10,418 bases of DNA from Chlamydiota bacterium (GCA_023265495.1 JAHFTP010000037.1:1-10418); one strand, 5' to 3'; numbered from the stretch's first letter, positions 1-7,382 are shown. Made by a program: numbers and translations. Notes: a model not told the origin generated them from the sequence alone.

Positions 1-84
1 CCCGAAGAAACTCGAATAAAATCAATAAAACCTCTTGATTTGCAAAATGTTGCATCTATTATTAAGACAATTTTTGTTGAATGA
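1..84 (+). CDS. possible C-terminal end of an upstream gene (partial)
   Basis: Frame 1 is open from the window edge for 27 codons and stops at TGA 82-84; the other two plus frames hit stops within 36 bases. The tail reads IKPLDLQNVASIIKTIFVE, a plausible amphipathic helix. No family can be named from so short a piece, and AT-rich non-coding DNA could give the same by chance. No clear terminator hairpin follows the stop. Confidence 0.3.
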   Translation, partial: PEETRIKSIKPLDLQNVASIIKTIFVE

Positions 85-131
85 ACCAAAAAAAGCACAT
101 GCAAGACTTTCTGTTAATGTTCATTTTCGCA

Positions 132-152
132 GACGTTAAACGACTTAACGTC
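132..152. repeat. perfect 8-base inverted repeat upstream of hipB
   Basis: GACGTTAA (132-139) and TTAACGTC (145-152) are exact reverse complements around a 5-base spacer. The element lies 6 bases past the first AATG-NN-CATT site and does not share its sequence. It could be a second operator or a small hairpin; it has no U-run after it, so it is not an intrinsic terminator. Confidence 0.5.
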
Positions 153-206
153 CATTTTTATGAATGTTATCAAGAAATAGCAAGCAGAACCATAGAAACC
201 TATAGA

Positions 207-212
207 TATAAT
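207..212 (+). promoter_or_regulatory. candidate -10 box of hipBA
   Basis: TATAAT at 207-212 matches the sigma70 -10 consensus and overlaps the second palindromic site (210-219), as expected for an autorepressed toxin-antitoxin promoter. There is no good -35 hexamer at 16-18 bases upstream, so the promoter would be weak or need help. A second, poorer -10 (TATAAC, 238-243) lies between sites two and three. Confidence 0.35.
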
Positions 213-279
213 GTTCATTTTCTCATACAATAAGCATTATAACGAGTGAGATAATGAACATTATTAGCTAGGAGTTTTT

Positions 280-612
280 ATGCGCCCGCTATCACCCCTA
301 CCCATTCCTGTAAAAAAAGCCCTCAGAAAGCTAGGACAAGATATTCGCAAGGCCAGATTGCGCAGGCGTATACCCATGGAATTGATGGCAAAACGAGCTT
401 ATATCAGCCGAACAACTCTTACGAAAGTGGAAAAGGGAGATCCCTCAGTATCACTTGGGATTTACGCGTGTATTCTATTTATTCTCGGCTTGGTAGCTAA
501 TCTGGCAAGCTTAGTAGATACCGGTAAAGATGAGTTGGGTCGAATGCTTGAAGAGGAAAATCTGCCCAGGCGCATTCGCCTACCCCAATCTGGAGAGGCT
601 AACAATGTCTGA
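280..612 (+). CDS. hipB: HipB-like antitoxin, XRE-family HTH
   Basis: 110-residue DNA-binding antitoxin of a HipBA-type module; it would bind the HipA partner and repress the operon. Residues about 18-72 form a Cro/C1-type helix-turn-helix: LGQDIRKARLRRRIP, then MELMAKRAYISRTTLTKVEKG, the usual 'start helix, turn, recognition helix, EKG' pattern of the XRE family. The tail (73-110) is charged and Pro/Arg-containing and probably contacts HipA. AGGAG at 270-274 sits five bases before the ATG, which fixes the start. The stop codon overlaps the hipA start by 8 bases, so the two are translationally coupled. The gene is preceded by three palindromic sites. Family assignment rests on the HTH pattern plus the neighbour. 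Confidence 0.8.
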   Translation: MRPLSPLPIPVKKALRKLGQDIRKARLRRRIPMELMAKRAYISRTTLTKVEKGDPSVSLGIYACILFILGLVANLASLVDTGKDELGRMLEEENLPRRIRLPQSGEANNV

Positions 613-1861
613 ACAAAAAACCTATGTATATGTAGAACTAGATGGAGACCTTCACAATGTGGGACAGCTCTGGACTCGCCTCACTCGCGAAAAGGAAGGG
701 GCCTCGTTTCAATATGAACGAAATTGGCTCACACACCCAGAACGCTTTGCATTAGAACCTGCGCTTATGCTAACAGATGGAGCTTATCACACCGATATAA
801 ACCGAAATATGTTTGGAGCAATTGGAGATTCAGCACCGGATAGATGGGGACGGATTTTAATGCGCCGGGCCGCAGCACGTCTTGCACGTATTTCAAGCAC
901 AGAGCCAAGGACTCTTACTGAAGTGGATTATTTACTAGGCGTTTATGATGAATCAAGACAAGGAGCTCTACGCTTTTGTAAAACTATTGGAGGCCCATTT
1001 TACCAACTATCCGATGTTACAGCCATTCCTCCACTGATTGCACTACCTAAGCTACTCGCTGCAACGGAGAACCTCCTTGATGATAGGGAAAGCGAAGAAG
1101 ATCTTAGAATTCTTCTAGCACCCGGATCCTCTCTCGGTGGGGCAAGACCAAAAGCCTCTGTACGCGACAGAGATGGCCAGCTAGCTATGGCAAAATTCCC
1201 GAGAAGAGACGATGAGTATTCCACTGTGCTGTGGGAGGCTACCTCACTAAGCTTAGCGGCTAAAGCAGGTTTAAAAGTTTCACAGTGGCGCCTTGAATCC
1301 ATTATTAACAAACCCATACTCATTATCAGACGTTTTGATCGCAATTTTACCAAGCGGATACCCTTCCTCTCTGCAATGAGCATGATGGGAGCCAAGGACA
1401 ATGAACAACATAGCTATTTAGAGATGGTAGATGCAATAAGACAGTATGGAGCTTTCCCTAAAGAAGATATCATTGATCTATGGAAAAGAATGCTGTTCAC
1501 TGTTCTTATTTCCAATACAGATGATCATCTCAGAAATCATGGTTTTCTCTATGAGCGATTCAAGGGATGGAGGCTCTCTCCTATGTATGATGTAAATCCA
1601 ACACCCATAGAAATAAAGCCTCGCATTCTTAGTACAACTATCGATCTTTATGATGGCACCGCATCTCTTGACCTTGCTTTATCCGTAGCAGATGAATTTG
1701 GACTCACTCAAAAAGAAGCTAAGAAAATAGCTAAAGAAATGGGGAAAGCTGTAGGCGGCTGGAAAGAAGAAGCAAGGCGTTTTCAAATTCCAAGCACGGA
1801 AATAGAACGCATGGCTTCAGCTTTTGACCATAAAGACTTACTTCATGCTATGAATCTCTAG
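605..1861 (+). CDS. hipA: HipA-like serine/threonine kinase toxin
   Basis: 418-residue HipA-family toxin kinase (E. coli HipA is about 440). Family members phosphorylate an aminoacyl-tRNA synthetase, GltX in E. coli, and cause growth arrest. The N-terminal domain spans about 1-110 and the kinase-like domain 120-410. Key residues: the Gly/Ser-rich loop GSSLGGARPKA (174-184), an ATP-binding lysine in AKFPRR (K197), RRFDR (242-246), the catalytic segment SNTDDHLRN with Asp306 and Asn311, and the metal-binding Asp329 in YDVNP. The 306-311-329 spacing equals the 309-314-332 spacing of E. coli HipA, so the enzyme looks intact. ATG 605 is preferred to an in-frame ATG at 530: GGAGAG precedes 605, and it gives the typical 8-base overlap with hipB. 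The real substrate is unknown. Confidence 0.88.
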   Translation: MSEQKTYVYVELDGDLHNVGQLWTRLTREKEGASFQYERNWLTHPERFALEPALMLTDGAYHTDINRNMFGAIGDSAPDRWGRILMRRAAARLARISSTEPRTLTEVDYLLGVYDESRQGALRFCKTIGGPFYQLSDVTAIPPLIALPKLLAATENLLDDRESEEDLRILLAPGSSLGGARPKASVRDRDGQLAMAKFPRRDDEYSTVLWEATSLSLAAKAGLKVSQWRLESIINKPILIIRRFDRNFTKRIPFLSAMSMMGAKDNEQHSYLEMVDAIRQYGAFPKEDIIDLWKRMLFTVLISNTDDHLRNHGFLYERFKGWRLSPMYDVNPTPIEIKPRILSTTIDLYDGTASLDLALSVADEFGLTQKEAKKIAKEMGKAVGGWKEEARRFQIPSTEIERMASAFDHKDLLHAMNL

Positions 1862-1919
1862 CGTAAATTTAGTCCGCTGTCCGAGGAAGTAAGAGGCAAT
1901 AGAACGACTGAAAACCATG
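1862..1919. other. convergent spacer between two toxin-antitoxin modules
   Basis: The 58 bases between the hipA stop and the antitoxin stop on the other strand hold no clear intrinsic terminator: no G/C-rich stem followed by a T-run is visible on either strand. Confidence 0.4.
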
Positions 1920-2216
1920 TTATATACAAGCATGAACTAGTTTCGCTAATGTTTTAATGGTAGGGTTCTTACTCTTGAGAGTATGGTACATTGTTGAACG
2001 AGCCACCTCAGACCGCCGCGCGATCTCTGTCTTATTTACCGCTTCAAGGTAGGCTGCAATAACCTCAATCACTCCTTCAGAATCCCCTTCTTTTAGACAC
2101 TCCCAAACAGCTCTGCCAATGAGTTGTTCATCAAGCAATTCTTCCCTAGGATTGCTTGCTCTAATGCCTGTATCTTTCCTGAGTTTTACAATGCGCTTAC
2201 TCTTTGAACGAGACAT
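1920..2216 (-). CDS. HTH antitoxin of a RelE/HigB-like killer module
   Basis: 98-residue antidote protein, read from ATG at 2216. It matches the 'probable addiction module antidote protein' pattern: an N-terminal segment, then ECLKEGDSEGVIEVIAAYLEA (about 38-58) followed by an HTH with KTEIARRSEVARSTMYHTL and KNPTIKTLAKLV. It would neutralise the toxin encoded just upstream and autorepress. GGAGG (2229-2225) lies 8 bases before the ATG, a good ribosome site inside the toxin 3' end, so the antitoxin can be made on its own. Members usually end with a longer tail after the last helix; this one ends at HACI, slightly short. In the sequence as given, the same frame is also open upstream through the toxin, giving a 176-residue fusion (1920-2450). 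Confidence 0.75.
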   Translation of the reverse strand: MSRSKSKRIVKLRKDTGIRASNPREELLDEQLIGRAVWECLKEGDSEGVIEVIAAYLEAVNKTEIARRSEVARSTMYHTLKSKNPTIKTLAKLVHACI

Positions 2217-2450
2217 GTTTATTTCCTCCAAGGAGTAGCAGGATTTTTTCTCTGGAATATAGGCATAATAAATACGCCTTCCATTGTTCCATCTCAATTC
2301 CCACACATCATCAAATACATCCTTGTGAACGCCGAAATGGCCATCATCTTGAATATGTGCTATGCGCTGGCGAATCTGCACTTGGCTTCTTGCCGGCTGC
2401 TCTTCCAACCATTCATCTTTCGTTGTATAATATATTGGACGATTTGTCAA
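2197..2450 (-). pseudogene. RelE/HigB-like toxin, frameshifted in an A6 run
   Basis: Toxin of the 'addiction module killer protein' group (RelE/ParE superfamily, probably an mRNA interferase). Visible family features: YYTTKDEWLEEQP at the N-terminus, then RIAHIQDDGHFG, VWELRWNNGRRIYYAYIPEKK. The expected C-terminus ILLLLGGNKHVSFKE, stopping at TAA 2199-2197, is present but in the next frame. One extra A in the A6 run (2249-2244) restores it. It would then overlap the antitoxin by 20 bases, a normal layout. As written, the frame runs on into the antitoxin as a fusion. The only in-frame start is TTG at 2450, with no strong ribosome site. The restored toxin also lacks the usual helical tail after LLGGNK, so it may be short. 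Either a decayed toxin, slippage-controlled expression, or a sequencing error. Confidence 0.7.
2244..2249 (-). other. A6 homopolymer at the toxin/antitoxin frame switch
   Basis: The minus-strand run GAG-AAA-AAA-TCC is where the toxin frame is lost. Reading GAG-AAA-AAA-ATC instead gives the conserved LLLLGG ending. Runs of this kind allow polymerase or ribosome slippage. Confidence 0.6.
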
Positions 2451-2659
2451 ACAATCTTTTACATTTTATTAACTACTAACATCTTACGACTTTTTTCTAT
2501 TCCCAAAAAAAATGGAAGTTTTCTAAAGGACTAAATATTTTGCTCACAGTGTATGAGATTTCCCTCTTTCCCGTAAGCATTTTTGGTAACTAGAACTTGA
2601 CACATTGTCTTTTATAGACAAACCTGGAGACAAAAACCTCTTTTTTAGAAGGTGCCCCT
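2451..2659. promoter_or_regulatory. divergent intergenic region with a 6-base inverted repeat
   Basis: This 209-base AT-rich spacer separates the minus-strand toxin from the plus-strand NUDIX gene. TTGTCT (2605-2610) and AGACAA (2616-2621) form a perfect inverted repeat with a 5-base spacer, about 40 bases before the NUDIX ATG. TTGACA at 2597-2602 is a perfect -35 hexamer, but the nearest -10-like sequence (TATAGA, 2613-2618) is only 10 bases away. So a standard promoter is not established. The repeat could be an operator or a 5'-end mRNA hairpin. Confidence 0.35.
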
Positions 2660-3220
2660 ATGTCCTTACAAGCGGATATCCAAGCTGCCAAAGAACGCAC
2701 GGCAGAGAAAAAACAAGAAAAGCTCTTTCAAGGAAGGATTATTTCCGTGCACAGGGAGGTAATTACCTTTCCGGAAGGGACAAGCATCGTCTCTGATGTG
2801 GTGATACATCCCGGCGCTGTGGCCATCATCCCCGTCATGGATACGGGAGAGATCCTCTGTATTAAGCAGTGGAGAAGAGCGATTCAAAAGGTGATTATAG
2901 AGATCCCGGCAGGAACCTTAGAAGAAGGAGAGCCTCCGCTTCTCTGCGCACAGAGGGAGCTGCAAGAAGAGATCGGATACAAAGCCGCCGAGCTCATAGC
3001 TCTTGGCGGCTTTTATACGACACCTGGCTTTTGCACAGAATATCTGCATATTTTCTTAGGAAAAGGCCTTATTAGGAGTCCTCTTGTGGGAGAAGATTCC
3101 CACGAGATAGACCCATTCCCTTTGACATTGGATAAAGCGCTCGATATGATTGTTTCCGGAGAGATAAACGATGCAAAGACCATTGCAGCTTTGGGTCTTT
3201 ATGAACGTTATTTGAGGTGA
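2660..3220 (+). CDS. nudF: NUDIX hydrolase, ADP-ribose pyrophosphatase-like
   Basis: 186-residue cytoplasmic NUDIX enzyme, probably hydrolysing ADP-ribose to AMP and ribose 5-phosphate. The NUDIX box is complete at 85-107: G85, E91, R99-E100, E103-E104, G106, matching GX5EX7REUXEEXGU. Before it is the typical IPAG (82-85), and after it GGFYTTPGF (116-124), whose proline about 16 residues past the box marks the ADP-ribose subgroup. The N-terminal strand region (about 20-60) fits the dimer-forming domain of that group, and the length is typical. AGAAGG (2647-2652) precedes the ATG. The next gene starts 3 bases after the stop, so the two are co-transcribed. Substrate is inferred from the motif; other nucleoside diphosphate-linked compounds remain possible. 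Confidence 0.82.
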   Translation: MSLQADIQAAKERTAEKKQEKLFQGRIISVHREVITFPEGTSIVSDVVIHPGAVAIIPVMDTGEILCIKQWRRAIQKVIIEIPAGTLEEGEPPLLCAQRELQEEIGYKAAELIALGGFYTTPGFCTEYLHIFLGKGLIRSPLVGEDSHEIDPFPLTLDKALDMIVSGEINDAKTIAALGLYERYLR

Positions 3221-3223
3221 TTG

Positions 3224-6200
3224 ATGACAAACAGAGCTTCTATCTGGAAAAAAGTGAGCCTTATTGTATCGGGCGTAGCCGTCCTCTGTGTCATTGGAGT
3301 GGGCGCTCTTCCCTGGGTCGTATCCACATCCTGGGGAAAAAATGCCCTGATCCACTTCCTAGAGAAAAAAGGGCATATCTCTTTACAAATAGAGGAGATC
3401 CGCCTCTCGTGGCTTGGCACCCAGCAGATAAAGAATGTGGCATTTACTTCCTTAGATACAGCCCTGGCGGCAGGGTGTGAGCAGATCTCTTCCGACGCTT
3501 CCCTTATAAGCATCCTTTTCGATCACCACTACTTTGGTGACGTCCTAATACAAAAGCCGCATGTGAAAATAGCTAAAGACCTCCTCACCCACACAGATGT
3601 AACCGTCCCCGCCATCCAAAAGGCAGGATTTGCACTCCCTCTGCCTTTGGACAGGGCGCTCACAAACCTTTTTTTCCCCATCACAGGAAATTTTCTGGCA
3701 GCAGAGGGAACGATCGAAGTGGCCAGCAAAGGATTAGAACCGATTGTATTTCAGAGCATCAATGCCACTGTTTTTCTTCCCAAAGACAGGGCGCAGCTTT
3801 CAGCAAATTTAGTGGCGACATCCACGCAAAAAAATCAACAGGGGAAAATCTTCTTAGAAGCAATAGTGAAAGACGTCCATGCAGAAAACATCGCTGTGAG
3901 CGCAAAGCTGAGCCTCTCTCAATTCCCTATGCGAGCATTAGATCAGATCGTCGCAGCCTTCGATCCGACACTATCGGGCATACTACTTGAAGGCATCGGC
4001 CCCAACCTGGACATGCAGATCGATGGCCACTACCACAAAGACAGGCTGCAAGCGCAGCTGAGCGCTAGTGCGCAGAATATGAAAGCCAAGCTATCGGCCA
4101 CAACGCAGGGCGACTGCATCCTACTTACAGAGCCGGCCTCCTTATCCCTTACCTGCACCTCAAAGCTGTCCACCCTTTTGTTTGAGCGGCTGTTATCGCG
4201 TAAAGAACTCTGCCTGGCAAACAATACGACCTTTTCTCTCACAGTAGACCAATTTTCTCTTCCCTTTACAAAAGAAAAAATAGACTTTGCTAATTTGCAG
4301 ATGCACGCGGGCGTCACCAGCACTCCGCTTACCATACAAATGATCTCCGCTCCCCCACTCACTCTATCCCCATTGCAAGCGACACTCTCCTGCGATAGGC
4401 TGCAGGAAGAATGCACTCTTTCCCTCACCGGCAGTGTGAGCAGCAATAAAAGTGCGTTGAATAGCTTCTCGGCTTCCGCCACTATACAAAGCCCATTAAA
4501 TGAAAAAAGAGAGACACAAATATCTCTAGACATGCAGTCTCTGCCAACAGATTTGCTAGACAGTTTTAATCCTTCTGCTATAAGACTCAGAGACATCCTA
4601 GGAGCCAACGTCAGCGCTAAGGTGTCTTCTTCGGTCCAACAAAACAAAAACTCGATTTGCTTGAGCTTGCACTCTCCACTACTCTCCCTACCTTCTACCT
4701 CCTTTACATTAGACGATACACTCTCCCTGCAAGGGGAAGTAGCCTTGGAATATACCATTTCTCCTTCTCTTCTCTCCGCTCTCGGCCTAGAAAAAGAAGT
4801 TTCTCTGACGCAAAATGAAAAGATGCGTCTCACCATAACGGAGCTCGTCCTTCCATTGGATGGATCAGATAAAATCAAAGCCACCGGCACCATGCAACTA
4901 GGGAATCTCCGCTTTGAAAAGCTCTTTACTCTATCCAATTTCTCCCTGGACAACCTATCTATGGTTTTTGTGGCCGACACCTTACATAAACTGAAAGTAG
5001 ACGTACAAAGTAGCCAGTTATCTGCCCTTGCAGAACTAGACATAGGCAAAGACACTCTCTCGCTGAAGAAGCCTCTTTCCTTTGACGTATCGCTCACTGA
5101 CGAACTCATCGCCTCCCTGCTCAGCAGCCCGGCGAGGCCTCATCTGACCGCCCCCTCCACCCTGCAAATGGAGATCGACCCCATGACGATTTCGCTCAGT
5201 GGAAAAGCCCTTTTGCAAAATGCTCTCAAAGGAAAACTCTCCATACCGACTCTCACTCTGCAAAATAGCGATGCCTCCGTATGTACAACGGTAAATCGCT
5301 GCCTTGCCGCCTTTACCTTCGATGGAAAAAAACCTCTCTTACAGCTGAAGATGGCAGCTAACTTGCAAACAGCTGCTGCTACAGAGCCCGGAACAGTGGC
5401 TTTAGATCTTTCTTTAGAAAATTTTCTGCAAAATGCCACGTTCTCTTCTGAGCTGATGAAGCTCTCCTCTACAATAGCATTGCACGCAATACCGCTAGCC
5501 TCCGTAGAAAGCATTTTCTCTAAAGAAAACCGCCTGCAGAAGATCCTCGGTTCCACTGTCGACGCTAAAGTGCAAGTGCAATACGACCCCAAACAAAAAA
5601 ACATCTCCTTGGAGGCCACGAGTGCCCTTCTCTTCTTGAAGGGAACGGTGGGATGGACCGATGCTTTTGTCTCCGTGCAGAGTCCCTTTGAAATCCATTT
5701 TACTGTGACGCCCGAGAGCTATCCCCTCTTCGACAAGCTCATCACAGGGCAAAATCCCATAGAGAGGCCCTTTTCCTTAAAGGAGAAAACTACCTTCAAC
5801 ATCTCTGTCTCCAAATTCCAAGTTCCTGTGAAGAAAACCACTTGCTCTGATGGGAGCTCTAGTACGTCCCTCTGCCTCCTAGCAGACCCATCCGCTGTGG
5901 AGATCGCAGCAAAATTAGACAATACCGATCTCTCCTTCCAAGAAAATGGGACAGGACAGGTGGTCACATTAAAAAACATGGCCGCATCGGTAGATAAAAC
6001 AGGCTCTTCTGCCCTGTCGGTGCAGCTACATTCACAGACCTCCTCTTCGCAAGGCAACAATAAAGCCTCTCGGTCAGATGGATCTATTTCCTTAGAGGGA
6101 GCATTCAGCTCCTATCTAAACAAACAAAATGAGCTCGACCTCTCCCTTATGCAGAGCAAGGTGAAGCTCTCCATGCAAAAGCTCCCCACACTCTCTCTTG

Positions 6201-7201
6201 ATCTCTTTTGCAGGGCCCTGGGTAAAACAGACTTCCCCTTTTCTACAATATTTGGAACAGACCTCAACGCTACCATCAGCGTAGATCTACAGAAGGCGTC
6301 GGGCCCCATCTCCATGAACATCAACTCCCCCAATACGCGGGCCTCTATGGCAGGAAAGCTCACAGAAGGCGTCCTCACCCTATCTGAGCCCATCTACGCG
6401 CAGGTGACCATGACGGAGGAGCTCAGCTCTTTTTTCTTAAAAGAAGTAAATCCCCTCTCTATCTCATCGATCACGTCCAAACATCCGATTACGATAGAGA
6501 TAGATCAGCAAGGCTTCTCTATGCCTGTGATCCCTTTTTCTTTATCTGCTACAAAACTTCCCCATGCTCGGATGGAGCTAGGGCAGATCTACTGTAAGAA
6601 TGAAGGAAATATTAACATAGCGCTAGGCCTTCTGAAACTGAGACAACTTTCTAAGCAAGATGCCTTAGAGCTGTGGTTCGCTCCGATCGATTTCTCCTTA
6701 TCGCAAGGCATCCTCGACGTAGAGAGGACAGAAATCCTCATTGCCAGCACCTATGACGTGGCCCTCTGGGGAAAGATTAATTTTCCTAAAGACCAGGTCA
6801 ACATGATTCTAGGGCTCACAGCCCAGTGTTTACGGCAGGCCTTTGGCATAAAAAACCTGCCCGATGACTATGTTATGCACATCCCCATGAAAGGGAAGTT
6901 AAATAACGTCCAGATCAACTCCACAAAGGCGACAGCAAAGATTGCAGCGCTCCTCGCCTGGCAGCAAAAGTCCCTTGCCGGATCCCTTGGCGGCGGCGCC
7001 GCCGGAGCCGTCCTTGGCGAGCTACTAAATAAAGTAGGAGCTCTACCCGTTAATGATGAGTCCACTCCCCCTGCGAAAAAACCTCTTCCCTGGGATGGCC
7101 CATCCTCCGACAAGAAAAAAACTTCACAGAAAGAGGGAAAGAAAACACATCTTTCTGGACGGGAAAAGCCCATGAGACAGCTTTGGAAAATCATGAAATA
7201 A
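3224..7201 (+). CDS. large AsmA/TamB-like membrane-anchored repeat protein
   Basis: 1325 residues. The start is ATG 3224 (GAGG at 3214-3217), not the in-frame TTG at 3221. A positively charged N-terminus (NRASIWKK) precedes one transmembrane helix (about 11-34). Next comes an AsmA-like signature: NALIHFLEKKGHISLQ, then IEEIRLSWLGTQQIKNVAF (about 40-75). The rest is beta-rich, Ser/Thr/Leu-rich and periplasmic by inference. Four or five diverged copies of a module of about 115 residues recur, near 231-349, 435-546, 751-870 and 981-1103, with a partial copy near 580-660. The end resembles the AsmA C-terminal segment (IPMKGKLNNVQINSTKA, 1221-1237), followed by a Gly/Ala patch (GGGAAGAVLG) and a Lys-rich tail. 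AsmA/TamB/YhdP-type proteins are thought to carry phospholipid across the periplasm along a beta-groove; that role here is inference. Placed in an operon with the NUDIX gene. Confidence 0.65.
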   Translation: MTNRASIWKKVSLIVSGVAVLCVIGVGALPWVVSTSWGKNALIHFLEKKGHISLQIEEIRLSWLGTQQIKNVAFTSLDTALAAGCEQISSDASLISILFDHHYFGDVLIQKPHVKIAKDLLTHTDVTVPAIQKAGFALPLPLDRALTNLFFPITGNFLAAEGTIEVASKGLEPIVFQSINATVFLPKDRAQLSANLVATSTQKNQQGKIFLEAIVKDVHAENIAVSAKLSLSQFPMRALDQIVAAFDPTLSGILLEGIGPNLDMQIDGHYHKDRLQAQLSASAQNMKAKLSATTQGDCILLTEPASLSLTCTSKLSTLLFERLLSRKELCLANNTTFSLTVDQFSLPFTKEKIDFANLQMHAGVTSTPLTIQMISAPPLTLSPLQATLSCDRLQEECTLSLTGSVSSNKSALNSFSASATIQSPLNEKRETQISLDMQSLPTDLLDSFNPSAIRLRDILGANVSAKVSSSVQQNKNSICLSLHSPLLSLPSTSFTLDDTLSLQGEVALEYTISPSLLSALGLEKEVSLTQNEKMRLTITELVLPLDGSDKIKATGTMQLGNLRFEKLFTLSNFSLDNLSMVFVADTLHKLKVDVQSSQLSALAELDIGKDTLSLKKPLSFDVSLTDELIASLLSSPARPHLTAPSTLQMEIDPMTISLSGKALLQNALKGKLSIPTLTLQNSDASVCTTVNRCLAAFTFDGKKPLLQLKMAANLQTAAATEPGTVALDLSLENFLQNATFSSELMKLSSTIALHAIPLASVESIFSKENRLQKILGSTVDAKVQVQYDPKQKNISLEATSALLFLKGTVGWTDAFVSVQSPFEIHFTVTPESYPLFDKLITGQNPIERPFSLKEKTTFNISVSKFQVPVKKTTCSDGSSSTSLCLLADPSAVEIAAKLDNTDLSFQENGTGQVVTLKNMAASVDKTGSSALSVQLHSQTSSSQGNNKASRSDGSISLEGAFSSYLNKQNELDLSLMQSKVKLSMQKLPTLSLDLFCRALGKTDFPFSTIFGTDLNATISVDLQKASGPISMNINSPNTRASMAGKLTEGVLTLSEPIYAQVTMTEELSSFFLKEVNPLSISSITSKHPITIEIDQQGFSMPVIPFSLSATKLPHARMELGQIYCKNEGNINIALGLLKLRQLSKQDALELWFAPIDFSLSQGILDVERTEILIASTYDVALWGKINFPKDQVNMILGLTAQCLRQAFGIKNLPDDYVMHIPMKGKLNNVQINSTKATAKIAALLAWQQKSLAGSLGGGAAGAVLGELLNKVGALPVNDESTPPAKKPLPWDGPSSDKKKTSQKEGKKTHLSGREKPMRQLWKIMK
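7076..7100 (+). repeat. 25-base repeat, copy 1 (inside the AsmA-like gene)
   Basis: A6 followed by CCTCTTCCCTGGGATGGCC, encoding KKPLPWDG in the C-terminal tail of the AsmA-like protein. It matches 8597-8621 at 24 of 25 bases. Confidence 0.75.
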
Positions 7202-7215
7202 GGAGAGAGAGCTCC
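7202..7215 (+). terminator. weak possible terminator after the AsmA-like gene
   Basis: GGAG (7202-7205) can pair with CTCC (7212-7215) around AGAGAG, directly after the stop codon, followed by CTTGTTTTCT. The stem is only four base pairs, so this is tentative. Confidence 0.25.
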
Positions 7216-7382
7216 CTTGTTTTCTATGCATTTTAATACAGACCAAGGGGACATTAGGGCCTCATCAATTGCGAAACTACCCATAAAATACCAAAATGGA
7301 GCTTCGCGCGCTTTAAGAAATTTCACTGCCGGAGGTCTTGCAAAGAAAACACTTTAAAGCAAAGCAACTCTGAGAATCTTTT
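7202..7382. other. convergent spacer with an ORF-like minus-strand stretch
   Basis: 181 bases between the AsmA-like stop and the fbaB stop. On the minus strand, 7326 down to 7202 is open and runs on antisense into the AsmA-like gene. It reads KFLKAREAPFWYFMGSF and then AIDEALMSPWSVLKCIEN, which looks more protein-like than random sequence (two Trp and an aromatic cluster in about 35 residues). No ribosome site precedes the GTG at 7326. It may be a remnant or a dispersed repeat rather than a gene. No RNA gene seen. Confidence 0.35.

Larger units (their letters stand above)
116..262. promoter_or_regulatory. three palindromic operator-like sites upstream of hipBA
   Basis: The 10-base palindrome AATG-NN-CATT occurs at 116-125 (AATGTTCATT), 210-219 (AATGTTCATT) and 253-262 (AATGAACATT). 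Copies one and two share a 14-base direct repeat (115-128 and 209-222). Copies two and three form a 12-base inverted repeat (208-219 with 253-264). Start-to-start spacings are 94 and 43 bases, close to 9 and 4 helical turns, so bound dimers would lie on about the same DNA face. HipB-type antitoxins bind palindromic operators and repress their own operon; assigning these sites to this HipB is inference. Confidence 0.55.

Noticed and set aside
530..604. Upstream extension of hipA to ATG 530
   Set aside because: The added 25 residues lie entirely inside hipB and lack a ribosome site; ATG 605 has GGAGAG before it and the usual short overlap.
2445..2450. TTGACA on the minus strand as a -35 box of the antitoxin
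   Set aside because: It coincides with the TTG start of the toxin frame, and the nearest -10-like sequence is at a poor spacing (15 bases to TATACA); kept only as the start codon.
4030..5109. 359-codon open frame on the minus strand
   Set aside because: It lies wholly antisense inside the AsmA-like gene, has Ser/Arg/Cys-rich low-complexity content and no family motif; the plus frame has the clear membrane anchor and repeated modules.
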